Shown here: positions 54,731-63,818 of the stretch, piece after piece
Position numbering within the stretch: the stretch's first letter is position 1
How the letters are laid out: every line of letters begins with the position of its first letter
DNA from: Akkermansiaceae bacterium
GTDB lineage: Bacteria > Verrucomicrobiota > Verrucomicrobiia > Verrucomicrobiales > Akkermansiaceae
NCBI GenBank assembly: GCA_023301765.1
Contig: JALZUC010000001.1
Span: 53,811 to 117,810, forward strand
Length of the DNA stretch: 64,000 nucleotides
Reading direction: 5' to 3'
Made by a program: the position numbers and the translations under genes
Notes under the pieces: generated by a model
Database searches by the model: none
What the model saw: the letters and a program-made list of their open reading frames with translations, nothing else
Told to the model about the DNA's origin: nothing

Positions 54731-55618
54731 CTAGCCTCGCGGGTGAAACTTCTGGTGCACAGCCTTTAGACCTTTTTGATCCACATGAGTATAAATCTGA
54801 GTAGTCGCAATATCTGCATGACCTAACATATCTTGAATCACACGGAGGTCTGCTCCGTTCTGCAGCAAATGGGTAGCAAACGAGTGGCGGAGTAAATGCG
54901 GGTAGATAGTCTGCTCTATACCCCCCGCCTTAGCCCGCTGCTTAACAATCTCACGCACTCGCTCCGGACTCAGTGCCCCACCGCGGATACTAAGAAATAT
55001 CCAAGAGGAGGTTTTCTTTTTTACCAATAAAGATCGTTCATTATCTAAATAATCCTGCACTGCCTCACAAGCTCTCCCACCCACTGGCACAAGGCGGATT
55101 TCCCCACCCTTACCAGTAACGCGGATGAAATGCTCATCTAAATCTAAGTTTTCCAACCTCGCCTGACAAAGCTCTGAGAGCCGTAGTCCAGATGCGTAGA
55201 ACATCTCTAATATGGCGAGATCACGCCTACCCAATGGCTTAGTAACATCCACTGACTCTAACAAATCCGTAATAAACTTCTCATTTAAAGTCTCAGGAAG
55301 GTGCTGGTCACCACGGGGCGGGAGGAGCGGCTCTGCCGGATCTGCAGGTATTTCTTTTTTTACCACCAGATGACGGAAAAAAATCTTTAAATGCACCATG
55401 CTTATCCGCAGTGAAGAAGCCGAGAGCCCACTATCCTTCTGAGTAGTAAGAAATGCAGTTAACTCCTGCGTTCCAATATCATTCCACGAGGAAATGTTCT
55501 GTTTTTCTAACCAGCGAACTAACGCATCCAAGCTCTGCCTTACCGAGAGCTGGTAGGCGGCAGATAGCCCCCGCTCAGTAGCTATGTAGAGAATAAATTG
55601 ATCTATCTGCGTAGTCAC
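54731..55618 (-). CDS. xerD: Tyrosine recombinase XerD-like
   Basis: This 295-residue site-specific recombinase probably resolves chromosome dimers at dif. An N-terminal SAM-like domain is followed by the catalytic domain, with R in YASGLRLSELCQ, K in VTGKGGEIR, H-x-x-R in HLLRHSFATHLL, H in LGHADIATTQIY, and the nucleophile Y in IYTHVD. All catalytic residues are present. The start is GTG. Length fits XerC/XerD rather than an element-borne integrase, and no attachment site is seen. XerD is preferred over XerC by the overall look; this is not certain. Confidence 0.88.
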   Translation of the reverse strand: MTTQIDQFILYIATERGLSAAYQLSVRQSLDALVRWLEKQNISSWNDIGTQELTAFLTTQKDSGLSASSLRISMVHLKIFFRHLVVKKEIPADPAEPLLPPRGDQHLPETLNEKFITDLLESVDVTKPLGRRDLAILEMFYASGLRLSELCQARLENLDLDEHFIRVTGKGGEIRLVPVGGRACEAVQDYLDNERSLLVKKKTSSWIFLSIRGGALSPERVREIVKQRAKAGGIEQTIYPHLLRHSFATHLLQNGADLRVIQDMLGHADIATTQIYTHVDQKGLKAVHQKFHPRG

Positions 55619-55685
55619 AGCACCACTTTAAGGGGAAATACAGAGTAGATCAAACCTTCCCACAATAGTGACCAGATAAACTCAC

Positions 55686-56105
55686 TTAATCCTCGGGCGG
55701 ATAAAGCTTAATGGTAAAATCACCGGCACCACTAACATAACGGTCAAATTGATCACGCTTAAGAATCAGATCAAACGATTTACCTTTTTCACCCTCCTTG
55801 ATGTCTAGGAGAAGCTCACTTTTTTCCTCATTGAGCCTCATGTGGAGGAGGGTAAATTTAGCACTACCATCCTCATGCATAGGGAACTGCCTAGTTACTA
55901 GTGGAAGCCAGGACTTTAGCTCAGAGGAAGTCTGCGGCTGCACTAGCTCATTACCAGCTGCGGCCTCTTCATTGGCCTCATATTCACGGAACTTCTCTGT
56001 CATTATAGGAGCTACGTAGAATAGCCCCATAAGTAAGGCAAGGAGTAGAATGATGGAGAGTATACTCTTTTTTACATTAGGCTGGGGGGTTTTTGTCTCT
56101 TCCAT
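55686..56105 (-). CDS. Single-pass membrane protein of unknown function
   Basis: This 139-residue protein has one transmembrane helix (about residues 14-33, SILSIILLLALLMGLFYVAP) after a short basic N-terminus, so the C-terminal 100 residues probably face the periplasm. That part is acidic and strand-rich (KFTLLHMRLNEEKSELLLDI, DFTIKLYPPED). It matches no family I know. The gene starts 14 bases after the zinc-ribbon stop and belongs to the rpsN-zinc ribbon run. Confidence 0.65.
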   Translation of the reverse strand: MEETKTPQPNVKKSILSIILLLALLMGLFYVAPIMTEKFREYEANEEAAAGNELVQPQTSSELKSWLPLVTRQFPMHEDGSAKFTLLHMRLNEEKSELLLDIKEGEKGKSFDLILKRDQFDRYVSGAGDFTIKLYPPED

Positions 56106-56119
56106 GTTTCTGCAGTTGT

Positions 56120-56380
56120 TTATTGGCGTTCGTAGACGCCTTCTTCCTTTTTCTCAAGGATCGTAAAGCCCGCCTTCTTAGCATCACTCACGGAGAGTGG
56201 CTTCATAATTCTAGGGGTATTTACTTGGCTGATCTTCTTTTTTACCGGATTCCGGCAAAGTGGGCAGACCTCCAGCGCTGGCCGATCAAGTGGCCGGCGT
56301 AGCTCAAACCCCTTCGCACAGACACGACAACTCTTATCTGGGTCCTCCGCCTGTTCTGAAATGTAGTCGTATAAGGGCAT
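56120..56380 (-). CDS. FmdB-type zinc-ribbon protein
   Basis: This 86-residue protein has two CxxC pairs, CRVC (about residues 18-21) and CPLC (about 39-42), in an FmdB/CxxC-CxxC regulatory-protein-like ribbon: MPLYDYISEQ, then FELRRPLDRPALEVCPLC. A basic segment and a charged helix follow. FmdB-like ribbons are widespread and mostly uncharacterised. It lies 65 bases after rpsN, and a hairpin sits immediately before its start. Confidence 0.75.
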   Translation of the reverse strand: MPLYDYISEQAEDPDKSCRVCAKGFELRRPLDRPALEVCPLCRNPVKKKISQVNTPRIMKPLSVSDAKKAGFTILEKKEEGVYERQ

Positions 56381-56386
56381 AACAAA

Positions 56387-56418
56387 GACGCAAGCCGGAA
56401 TGATTACCGTCTTGCGTC
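56387..56418 (-). terminator. Hairpin between rpsN and the zinc-ribbon gene
   Basis: GACGCAAG and CTTGCGTC form a perfect 8-bp stem, extended by CGG/CCG across a mismatch. It ends only 6 bases before the zinc-ribbon ATG, where the ribosome binding site should be, and is followed on the minus strand by a short T-rich CTTTG. It could terminate rpsN or mask the next start. Confidence 0.55.
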
Positions 56419-56445
56419 AAAATTTATATCACACTGTGAGTCAGC

Positions 56446-56715
56446 TTACCAGCTAGACTTTGTCACGCCGGGGATCATGCCGTGTGAAGCAAGCTCACGG
56501 AACGAAATACGTGAGAGCTTAAAACGACGGAGGAATCCGTGACGACGACCAGTCTGCTCACAACGGTTCACCACACGAGTGGCACTTGAGTCACGTGGTA
56601 GCATGCTGAGACCTACGTAGTCCTTCTCCTCTTTGAGCTGCTTGCGCAGATCAGCATATTTTGCGACAGTTGCTTGCTTGCGCTTGTTGCGCGCGATCCA
56701 TGATTTCTTAGCCAT
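56446..56715 (-). CDS. rpsN: 30S ribosomal protein S14
   Basis: This 89-residue zinc-independent form of S14 has [38 protein letters not shown] and [29 protein letters not shown]. The two CxxC pairs of the zinc-binding form are absent. Its place outside a large ribosomal operon, next to a zinc-ribbon gene, is notable: zinc-free S14 paralogues are often zinc-regulated, although here it may be the only S14. Confidence 0.96.
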   Translation of the reverse strand: MAKKSWIARNKRKQATVAKYADLRKQLKEEKDYVGLSMLPRDSSATRVVNRCEQTGRRHGFLRRFKLSRISFRELASHGMIPGVTKSSW

Positions 56716-56847
56716 AATTGGGGAGGCCGAGATAGCTGATCAGGAGGGTAAATCAAGCCATTTTTGGTAAAAAAGTAGTTTTTCTGTATTTAACCCCTAT
56801 TTCAAGTTGCCTCCAGAGCCTGCAGCACCTTTATTTAATTCACAATC

Positions 56848-58479
56848 ATGTCCGACACATCTTTTTTCTACCAAGATCCATTTCCACTAGGTTCCGACAC
56901 TACGGAATACCAACTTATAAGCTCTGATTATGTTTCTACCTCAGAGTTTGAAGGGCAAAAAATCCTAAAAGTCGAACCCGAAGCCCTTACCATGCTCGCT
57001 AATGAAGCCATCAAGGCTGTCTCATTCAAGCTACGCACCAGCCACCTCAAGCAAGTAGCATCTATTTTAGATGATCCTGAGGCTACAGAGAATGATCGGA
57101 TGGTAGCTCTCATGCTTTTAAAAAATGCTGAAATAGCAGCTCAAGGTATTCTCCCAGGCTGCCAGGACACAGGCACCGCTATTGTCATGGGAAAAAAAGG
57201 CCAACAGGTCTGGACTGGAGGTAATGATGATAAAGTCCTCTCACTAGGTATTCATAAAACCTATCAGGAGGAAAACCTTCGCTACTCTCAAAGCTCACCT
57301 CTAAATATGTATGATGAGGTAAATACAAAAACAAACTTACCAGCCCAGATCGACCTCTACGCCACTGAGGGTGACGCTTACAAATTTCTCTTTATGACTA
57401 AAGGTGGCGGCTCTGCCAATAAGACCTTTCTCTATCAGGAGACCAAGGCATTGCTTAACCCTAAGCGCTTAGTCGAGTTCTGCGTGGAGAAGATGAAAAC
57501 ACTAGGCACCGCTGCCTGCCCTCCCTATCACCTCGCATTTGTCATTGGAGGTACCTCTGCTGAGAGCTGTTTAAAAACAGTAAAGATGGCATCCACTCGC
57601 TACTATGATGAACTTCCTACCTCTGGAAATGAACATGGTAGAGCATTCAGAGATCTAGAGCTCGAGCAGACGCTATTAGAAGAAGCTCGTAAGATAGGTA
57701 TAGGCGCACAGTTTGGTGGTAAATATTTCGCCCACGATGTCCGAGTGATCCGCCTTCCGCGCCACGGTGCATCCTGTCCAGTAGGTCTCGGCGTATCCTG
57801 CTCAGCAGACCGTCAGGCAAAGGCTAAAATCACCGCTGAAGGTATCTTCCTAGAGAAGTTAGAAGAAAACCCTGGCCAATTTATCCCAGAAGAATTCCGT
57901 AATTGGAAATTCAAAGGTGTAGATATCAATCTAGATGAAGGCATGGAAGCCACACTGGCAACACTCTCAAAGTATCCTGTCACCACTGCTATATCACTTA
58001 CAGGCACTATCATTGTCGCTCGCGATATAGCGCATGCTAAGATCGCTGAGAAATTAGAAAACGGTGAAGGTATTCCGGATTACTTTAAAGAATACCCCAT
58101 TTACTACGCCGGCCCCGCCAAGACACCGCAAGGGATGGCCAGCGGATCATTTGGCCCCACCACCGCAGGCCGTATGGACCCCTACGTCGATCTTTTCCAG
58201 AAACACGGAGCCTCCATGGTCATGCTAGCTAAGGGCAACCGCTCCCAGATGGTTACAGACGCGTGTAATAAAAACGGAGGTTTTTACCTAGGCTCTGCAG
58301 GTGGCCCAGCTGCACTGTTAGCCAGCGAGCATATTAAGAGCCAAGAGGTAGTCGATTTCCCTGAACTAGGTATGGAAGCTGTCTGGAAAATTACAGTTGC
58401 GAACTTCCCTGCCTTTATCCTTGTGGATAATAAAGGCAATGACTTCTTCAAACAGCTCAACGAGTGCCCTGTTTGTTAA
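56848..58479 (+). CDS. fumA: Fumarate hydratase, class I (4Fe-4S)
   Basis: The enzyme interconverts fumarate and malate in the TCA cycle with an oxygen-sensitive 4Fe-4S cluster. The 543-residue single chain joins alpha and beta parts, as in E. coli FumA/FumB. Cluster cysteines are C105 ([11 protein letters not shown]), C224 (GTAACPPYH) and C310 (GASCPVGLG); the first two sit at the same numbers as in E. coli. Other marks are [12 protein letters not shown] and the C-terminal [24 protein letters not shown]. It has no Shine-Dalgarno site and stands alone. The esterase gene converges on it. Confidence 0.96.
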   Translation: MSDTSFFYQDPFPLGSDTTEYQLISSDYVSTSEFEGQKILKVEPEALTMLANEAIKAVSFKLRTSHLKQVASILDDPEATENDRMVALMLLKNAEIAAQGILPGCQDTGTAIVMGKKGQQVWTGGNDDKVLSLGIHKTYQEENLRYSQSSPLNMYDEVNTKTNLPAQIDLYATEGDAYKFLFMTKGGGSANKTFLYQETKALLNPKRLVEFCVEKMKTLGTAACPPYHLAFVIGGTSAESCLKTVKMASTRYYDELPTSGNEHGRAFRDLELEQTLLEEARKIGIGAQFGGKYFAHDVRVIRLPRHGASCPVGLGVSCSADRQAKAKITAEGIFLEKLEENPGQFIPEEFRNWKFKGVDINLDEGMEATLATLSKYPVTTAISLTGTIIVARDIAHAKIAEKLENGEGIPDYFKEYPIYYAGPAKTPQGMASGSFGPTTAGRMDPYVDLFQKHGASMVMLAKGNRSQMVTDACNKNGGFYLGSAGGPAALLASEHIKSQEVVDFPELGMEAVWKITVANFPAFILVDNKGNDFFKQLNECPVC

Positions 58480-58494
58480 AGCTACAGAAAAAGA

Positions 58495-59655
58495 CTACCT
58501 CACCAGAGGGTTCCTAAGGATACGCCTTCTGGTGTCTGGCTCTACCGGATCAAATACATCCTCTTTCTCCGCCGCTTCTGCTTCCGCCTGCTCTTGAAAA
58601 AGAGCCAGTAGCTCTCTAACTCGCTTTTGATCATGGCGTGCTAACTCTGCCTGCTTTGTAGTAGGGGCTTTCTGGATTAACTTCACATAGTCATCTTCTA
58701 AAGACTGGAAAGTCTTTAAACTTGGCGACTGCACCTCACCTACTAATAGCCTTTGATGCTGCGCTAAGAATCCAGCTTCAATTTTGACCGCCGGCTTTGT
58801 TTCCAGTGCTAACTTCTTCTCTAAGATCGTCTTGTTCCACTCCTTGCCTAGCACTTGTGTATAGGGGTAATTCTCCAGCTGCCTTACCCGTAACCACTGC
58901 TCGTATGGTGCTAGATCTTCTACTTGCGCCAGCTCATCCTGCATCTCATCTCGGGCGACTTTTTTAATTTCTTTATCCGTATAAAGCTGTCGCGCAAACC
59001 ACTGATGTAAGGCGGTAGAGCCCTCTCTGGGGAACTGGTGACCTACTCCATACCAAGGATCAAATGTAGTATTGGATCCACGTCCACGGTGAAATAACAC
59101 TGCAGCTAAACTCATAGGGTAATTCCCATCCAGCCGACCCACCCCTAAATACACATTCTGCCCAGCTCTATTTTTAGGTAGCTTAATTTTTAAATTTTTC
59201 AGGTTATGCATATGGCCAGCCCCCAAAATAGCACCTCCTGCTAGATTTGGTTCCAGCTGAAGTAGCATATTCGTCATCCAGCCACCTTTGGAGAACCCGG
59301 TGATATAGCACCTGTTCTGATCAAAGTTATATTTTAGCTCCAAGTGTTTGCGCACTGACTGCAGGAGACTAAGCTCCTTACCAAGATTTTCAGGACTAAG
59401 GGTAAACCTACCGAGCTGATGATAGGCCATCCCCACCACTATCCACTCACGGCTATCTACATGCCCTAGTATGAGGGAGGTATCTGGCACACCATTCGTC
59501 CCATGGTAGTAGAACACTGCGGGATACCTTTTCTGTGGATCATAATTATCAGGTAAAGCCACTATTACTCGGTGCTGAAGCCCCGGAAATGTCAGCTCTA
59601 CAGTCCTAGCTACACACACGGAGTTTAACCACAACAGAATGAACAAGTAACGCAT
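58495..59655 (-). CDS. Exported alpha/beta-hydrolase, esterase-like
   Basis: This 386-residue protein has a signal peptide (MRYLFILLWLNSVCVA). Residues 20-220 look like an alpha/beta-hydrolase of the PHB-depolymerase/feruloyl-esterase kind: the oxyanion region is YPAVFYYHGTNG, the nucleophile elbow is GFSKGGW, an acid may lie in GRLDGNYP, and the histidine in GVGHQFP. The C-terminal 160 residues are charged and helical, with EQAEAEAAEKEDVF near the end, and have no recognised domain. The substrate is unknown. Confidence 0.72.
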   Translation of the reverse strand: MRYLFILLWLNSVCVARTVELTFPGLQHRVIVALPDNYDPQKRYPAVFYYHGTNGVPDTSLILGHVDSREWIVVGMAYHQLGRFTLSPENLGKELSLLQSVRKHLELKYNFDQNRCYITGFSKGGWMTNMLLQLEPNLAGGAILGAGHMHNLKNLKIKLPKNRAGQNVYLGVGRLDGNYPMSLAAVLFHRGRGSNTTFDPWYGVGHQFPREGSTALHQWFARQLYTDKEIKKVARDEMQDELAQVEDLAPYEQWLRVRQLENYPYTQVLGKEWNKTILEKKLALETKPAVKIEAGFLAQHQRLLVGEVQSPSLKTFQSLEDDYVKLIQKAPTTKQAELARHDQKRVRELLALFQEQAEAEAAEKEDVFDPVEPDTRRRILRNPLVR

Positions 59656-59704
59656 AACTTCATTGTGACATAAATCCTCCGCTTTGCACCTCCTAGAATT
59701 ACTT

Positions 59705-60601
59705 CTATTTTCGCCCCGCCCGATATTCAGCAGGCCCTACCCCCACCCACCTGGTAAAGGCATTAGAAAAATTTGCCCCATTGGCGTAGCCCACACTCTT
59801 GGCCACGACCTCTACTTTATCGTCCGTCACAGAGAGTAATTTACAAGCAGCCTGCACGCGTAAAAAGGTAAGATGCTGCACAGGGCTGCGGCCAAGCTGC
59901 TTTTTACAAAGCCTACGTAGATGCTCCTCGCTCATACAGGATTTTTGAGCCATTACAGTTAATGTCCAATTATATTTCACATCTCCCTCCACCTCACGCC
60001 ACAGCTTCCACAACCTTTCGTCCTCCTGGTGTGGCTGTGCAAAACGTAACACGTAGTGGTGAATAAGCTCTACCCAATGGTGCTGAGACGCAGCTACAGC
60101 CAGTCCTTTAGACTCTGCAATCAACCCTCGAATCGCAGCTCTAAGAGGCTCTGCCTGATAGTCACCACTCACTGGTGAAACCTCTGTAACAATTGGCGTG
60201 ACCTCACGGGACTCGATGTAGCGCACCCAGCTAAAGCTCCATGTTTTACCAGCTACACACTTCAGTGCATTAGCCACAAAGGGGGGCTGCAAACACGCCT
60301 CCCCAGCCCTCACTGTAACCCATTCACCGTCTACCAGCACTAGCCCCTCACCCTCAAAACAGGAAAGCATAAAAGTACCCGATTGATCTTCTCGCGTAAC
60401 CTCGAACGGGAATTGGGCATGCATCACCCCAGTATGCAATATCCCATGTTGGCTCAAAAGCGCACACACAGGCTGTCCAGCTAACCACTCTCTCTCGGTA
60501 TTATTAAATGCCTGCACTACTTCCACCTCAGTATCCAGACCCGGAATTCGCAGGTCCATAATTGGAGATACTTTTATATCCAAATGGACTTCTTTACTCA
60601 T
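59705..60601 (-). CDS. AraC-family transcription regulator
   Basis: This 298-residue protein has two C-terminal helix-turn-helix motifs of the AraC/XylS type: LTVMAQKSCMSEEHLRRLCKKQLG, then VEVVAKSVGYANGANFSNAFTRWVG with the closing GPAEYR. The N-terminal 180 residues resemble a cupin-like sensor (FMLSCFEGEGLVLVDGEWVTV), likely for a sugar or related effector. Its neighbours are an esterase and FBPase on the same strand, with gaps of about 50 bases. The target is not evident. Confidence 0.9.
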   Translation of the reverse strand: MSKEVHLDIKVSPIMDLRIPGLDTEVEVVQAFNNTEREWLAGQPVCALLSQHGILHTGVMHAQFPFEVTREDQSGTFMLSCFEGEGLVLVDGEWVTVRAGEACLQPPFVANALKCVAGKTWSFSWVRYIESREVTPIVTEVSPVSGDYQAEPLRAAIRGLIAESKGLAVAASQHHWVELIHHYVLRFAQPHQEDERLWKLWREVEGDVKYNWTLTVMAQKSCMSEEHLRRLCKKQLGRSPVQHLTFLRVQAACKLLSVTDDKVEVVAKSVGYANGANFSNAFTRWVGVGPAEYRAGRK

Positions 60602-60654
60602 AAAGTTGTTTAGTATTGCTGTAAGATGATTCTCTTAACGTTAAAGACTATTTA

Positions 60655-62583
60655 CTAACGCCGCCCCTCAGCCACCTCGCCACTAGAATAAGCATCAAGT
60701 AGCTGCATCAGAGCATCGATCTGTTTTTGAATCTGCCGCCCTTTATTTGTATCCTTTACTTGGCGGTCTTTTGGATAACTACGCACCTCACGCATGGTAG
60801 GCACAATATCTTCGCCAGAGCGCACCACACTCACAGGATCTTTAAATCCATGGTGCTCAGCTAGATAATCACCTGAGGGAGATAAAATAAGAGTATAGCC
60901 CCTGTCACCGTATGCCTCAGAGAAGGCCCCATCAATGGTCACAGCATTCCCCCCTCTCTTTACTGGTTCCTCACCCTTTTCCACCTTTACTGGCACATGC
61001 CCATTAACAATAAGCCCCCCCTCTTCCACGCCCATATCTTTACTCACACGGTCACAGAAGTCAGCATCATGTATCCACTCGAACCAAGCATTGCGTTCCT
61101 CCACATGCGTTGCCTTATTAGCGATGAAATAAGTCTCAAATGTAGCCATTTTATCCTTACCAAACAAAGGCGAACGTGGCCCTGCCCAGAGGTAGTAAAA
61201 CCAATCTTTATCCAGCTGGCTGGCACGGCTCCCGGCCCGGAATGCACGCTTCACCACCCGGTTAAATGCATCAAACTGCTCTGGCCCGCGGCATTCCCTA
61301 CCATCGATCTTAAGCTCCTGATATTCACCATCATCATCCACCGCCATACAAGCATGAAAGATCACGGCCTTATCACAAACTATTGCCATCTTTCCTCGTT
61401 GAGCCACCCAGTTCATATGCTCCCAGAGCCTTGATGAGCCAGTAAAAGACTCTACCAGCCGCTCCATACAGTGCTTTTCTTCAGCAGAAAGCTCGTTCGG
61501 GTTATTAGTATCCACAGTAGGAAAATGAGTATCACGTAGTGGGTAAACTTTACCATCTATAATCACAGTGCCGGCCTCGTAGTCGATACCCTCCATCACA
61601 TTCCGGTCTCCCATTTCCCACTCTGGGTGGCGCTTTGACATCTGGCCTTCTAACTTAAACTGTATGATTGATATCGCCTTTTGCATCCTCGCGATCAGTA
61701 ACTCCTGACGCTCCCCACCACGCTTAGGTTTAAAAAACTCCGCTGGATCATCGCCATATACCTCTTCCGCTAGATGCTCCAGTGCCTTGGTTAAAATACC
61801 ATAGCCCTCCTCTAGCTGGAAGATCCTCCTGTAGCGCAGTGAAATCCGTAACACCAGTGCAATCAAAAGCTCATGACCTAGACACGCGCCCATCCAGCTA
61901 ACATCATGGTTCCCCCACACAAGACTTACATCTGATTGCTTCATCAAATATTCCACCACCCAGTCCAGACGTGCGCCTCTGTCGCCCAAGTCACCAGCTA
62001 CCACTAGCTCATCCACAGCCACATTACGGATAAATCTAGCGGCTGCTTGAATAGTTATAAAGTCCATTCCACCCTCTACTAACTCTCTAATCTGAGTATT
62101 AAGAATAGCATCATCATGACCACCTGCAGGGAAATTTAGCAGCACTTCAAAAATCTCAAGAACCTCCTTAGGCGCATAGCCTTTTAGGCTCTTTCTTCTT
62201 TTTGTCCGTATCAAATAGCGGATGACTACAAACTGCCTACGTAGTGTCTCCATCACCCACTCATAGCGTTCATTCTGATTATCACCAAAGTGACCGCCCT
62301 TCATTTGAAGAGTCTCCGTAGGGTAATAAAGTAAATGCAAAAACTGCTTTAATTCCTCTCCCTCTAGCTCTCCTGCAAAAAGCTGAGCCACCACTGGCCG
62401 CAGCATACCTGAGGCATTATTAATTACATGACGTAACTTTCTCGCCTCACCGTGAATATCACTAATCACGTGCACCACCCCCTTCGGAGTCTCTAGCTGA
62501 GCCCGTAAGGCTGCAATCTCAAAGCTCACGGCCTCCCTATTAGGAAACTCTTTCGCCAGAACTAAATGTAACAAATCTACCAT
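60655..62583 (-). CDS. fbp: Fructose-1,6-bisphosphatase, class III
   Basis: This gluconeogenic phosphatase of the calcineurin-like class III (Bacillus-type) family uses Mn2+. The 642-residue protein carries HVISDIHGEARKL, VAGDLGDRGARLDWV, LVWGNHDVSWMG, and the late INGHVPVKVEKGEEPVKRGG type motif. Also typical are the FPTVDTNNPNELSAEE loop and FYLWAGPRSPLFGKD. Length agrees with the family (about 640-670). The class III type is best known from Firmicutes and Bacteroidetes but occurs in Verrucomicrobia too. It is probably a single gene; the AraC gene follows 53 bases downstream. Confidence 0.93.
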   Translation of the reverse strand: MVDLLHLVLAKEFPNREAVSFEIAALRAQLETPKGVVHVISDIHGEARKLRHVINNASGMLRPVVAQLFAGELEGEELKQFLHLLYYPTETLQMKGGHFGDNQNERYEWVMETLRRQFVVIRYLIRTKRRKSLKGYAPKEVLEIFEVLLNFPAGGHDDAILNTQIRELVEGGMDFITIQAAARFIRNVAVDELVVAGDLGDRGARLDWVVEYLMKQSDVSLVWGNHDVSWMGACLGHELLIALVLRISLRYRRIFQLEEGYGILTKALEHLAEEVYGDDPAEFFKPKRGGERQELLIARMQKAISIIQFKLEGQMSKRHPEWEMGDRNVMEGIDYEAGTVIIDGKVYPLRDTHFPTVDTNNPNELSAEEKHCMERLVESFTGSSRLWEHMNWVAQRGKMAIVCDKAVIFHACMAVDDDGEYQELKIDGRECRGPEQFDAFNRVVKRAFRAGSRASQLDKDWFYYLWAGPRSPLFGKDKMATFETYFIANKATHVEERNAWFEWIHDADFCDRVSKDMGVEEGGLIVNGHVPVKVEKGEEPVKRGGNAVTIDGAFSEAYGDRGYTLILSPSGDYLAEHHGFKDPVSVVRSGEDIVPTMREVRSYPKDRQVKDTNKGRQIQKQIDALMQLLDAYSSGEVAEGRR

Positions 62584-62943
62584 TCTAGCACGACTCTCTA
62601 TTCACTCGAGGCCTCTGACCAGCATAAAAGTATAACCTCTTGGTCATAAAAATTAGTCTACTAAACTACTTACAGCCTCGCAACGTTAGAGCCAGAATCC
62701 CAAGATCAAGAAACACAGTAGAAAATAGCTCAAGAACTGCAGCTGACTGAGCTCAATGTTTCAGCAAGCTAAAGACACCTGCAGTATAACAGTATTTAAT
62801 AATACCATTCATATCACCTCGTGCCACCATGATGATTACGCATAACACTATGTGGATATTACGCTCCTTTAAAGGCTATCCATATCCATCTAATAACTCT
62901 ATTATCTAGTTTTAACACTCACCTAATTTACCACTAACTCATC
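62584..62943. other. Non-coding gap between fbp and the Tm-1-like pair
   Basis: This 360-base gap separates two divergent genes and should contain promoters for both. It is AT-rich. I found no intact ORF, RNA gene, terminator or clear operator in it. Confidence 0.4.
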
Positions 62944-63816
62944 ATGCCTAATCCATGGACGGGAATCGGAAACCCATACACACGCGCCGAAGTCAACGAA
63001 CGATTACAAGACACTCTATCAAAAGGAGAACCCATCATCGTAGCCGGAGCCGGCACGGGTATCTCTGCTAAGTTTATTGAGAAAGGTGGTGCAGACCTCA
63101 TCATTATCTACGCATCTGGCCGCTTCCGCATGGCTGGCGCAGGATCCATTGCTGGTATGATGGCCTATGGAGATGCTAATGCTATCTCCATGGATATTGG
63201 AGAGTTTGAGGTTCTCCCTGTAGTTGAGGAAATCCCCGTCATCTGCGGCGTTCACGCATCAGACCCTCGTCGCCGTATGTGGCACTTCCTTAAGCAGGTA
63301 AAAGAAATGGGATTCTCAGGTATTAATAACTTCCCCACCCACACCATCGTCGATGGCCAGTTTGGTCAATCTATTGATGAAACTAACATGGGCGTGCAGA
63401 AGGAAATTGACTGCGTAGAGCTAGCCACCAGTAAAATGGACCTCTTTTCTATCACCTACGTTGCTAAACCAGAGGAAGCAGCCGCCATGGCCAAAGCGGG
63501 AGCCGATGTAATCATCGCCCACGTGGGCTGTACGGTAGGAGGATCTATCGGGGTCAGTGACGCATCAATCGGCCTTAGCCAGGCCGCTGAAGCTACTCAA
63601 GCCATCTGCGAAGCCGCGCACTCTGTAAATAAAAACGTGCACGTCCTCTCCCACGGAGGCCCTATCCTAACGCCCTCTGATGCAGCCTATATCAATGAGC
63701 ACACGGATACCGTAGGCTTTGTAGGTGCATCATCCATTGAACGCATGGCGGTAGAAGGCTCCATTACAGACCTTACTAAAGAATTTAAATCCATCCCCCT
63801 CAAACGCATTAAATAG
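62944..63816 (+). CDS. PEP-hydrolase-like TIM-barrel protein (Tm-1 C-terminal half)
   Basis: This 290-residue TIM-barrel protein is of the phosphoenolpyruvate hydrolase-like family (PF09370 type), the same family as the C-terminal half of the tomato Tm-1 resistance protein. Marks are GEPIIVAGAGTGISAKFIE, GADLIIIYASGRFRMAGAGS, VICGVHASDP, NNFPTHTIVDGQF, and DVIIAHVGCTVGGSIG. It starts ATC-ATG without a Shine-Dalgarno site. The gene for the Tm-1 N-terminal half begins 2 bases after its stop. The bacterial function is not known with certainty. Confidence 0.85.
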   Translation: MPNPWTGIGNPYTRAEVNERLQDTLSKGEPIIVAGAGTGISAKFIEKGGADLIIIYASGRFRMAGAGSIAGMMAYGDANAISMDIGEFEVLPVVEEIPVICGVHASDPRRRMWHFLKQVKEMGFSGINNFPTHTIVDGQFGQSIDETNMGVQKEIDCVELATSKMDLFSITYVAKPEEAAAMAKAGADVIIAHVGCTVGGSIGVSDASIGLSQAAEATQAICEAAHSVNKNVHVLSHGGPILTPSDAAYINEHTDTVGFVGASSIERMAVEGSITDLTKEFKSIPLKRIK

Positions 63817-63818
63817 TT

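Noticed and set aside
54731..55618. Phage or island integrase
   Set aside because: Length and motifs fit housekeeping XerC/XerD, and no attachment site, tRNA or phage gene is near.
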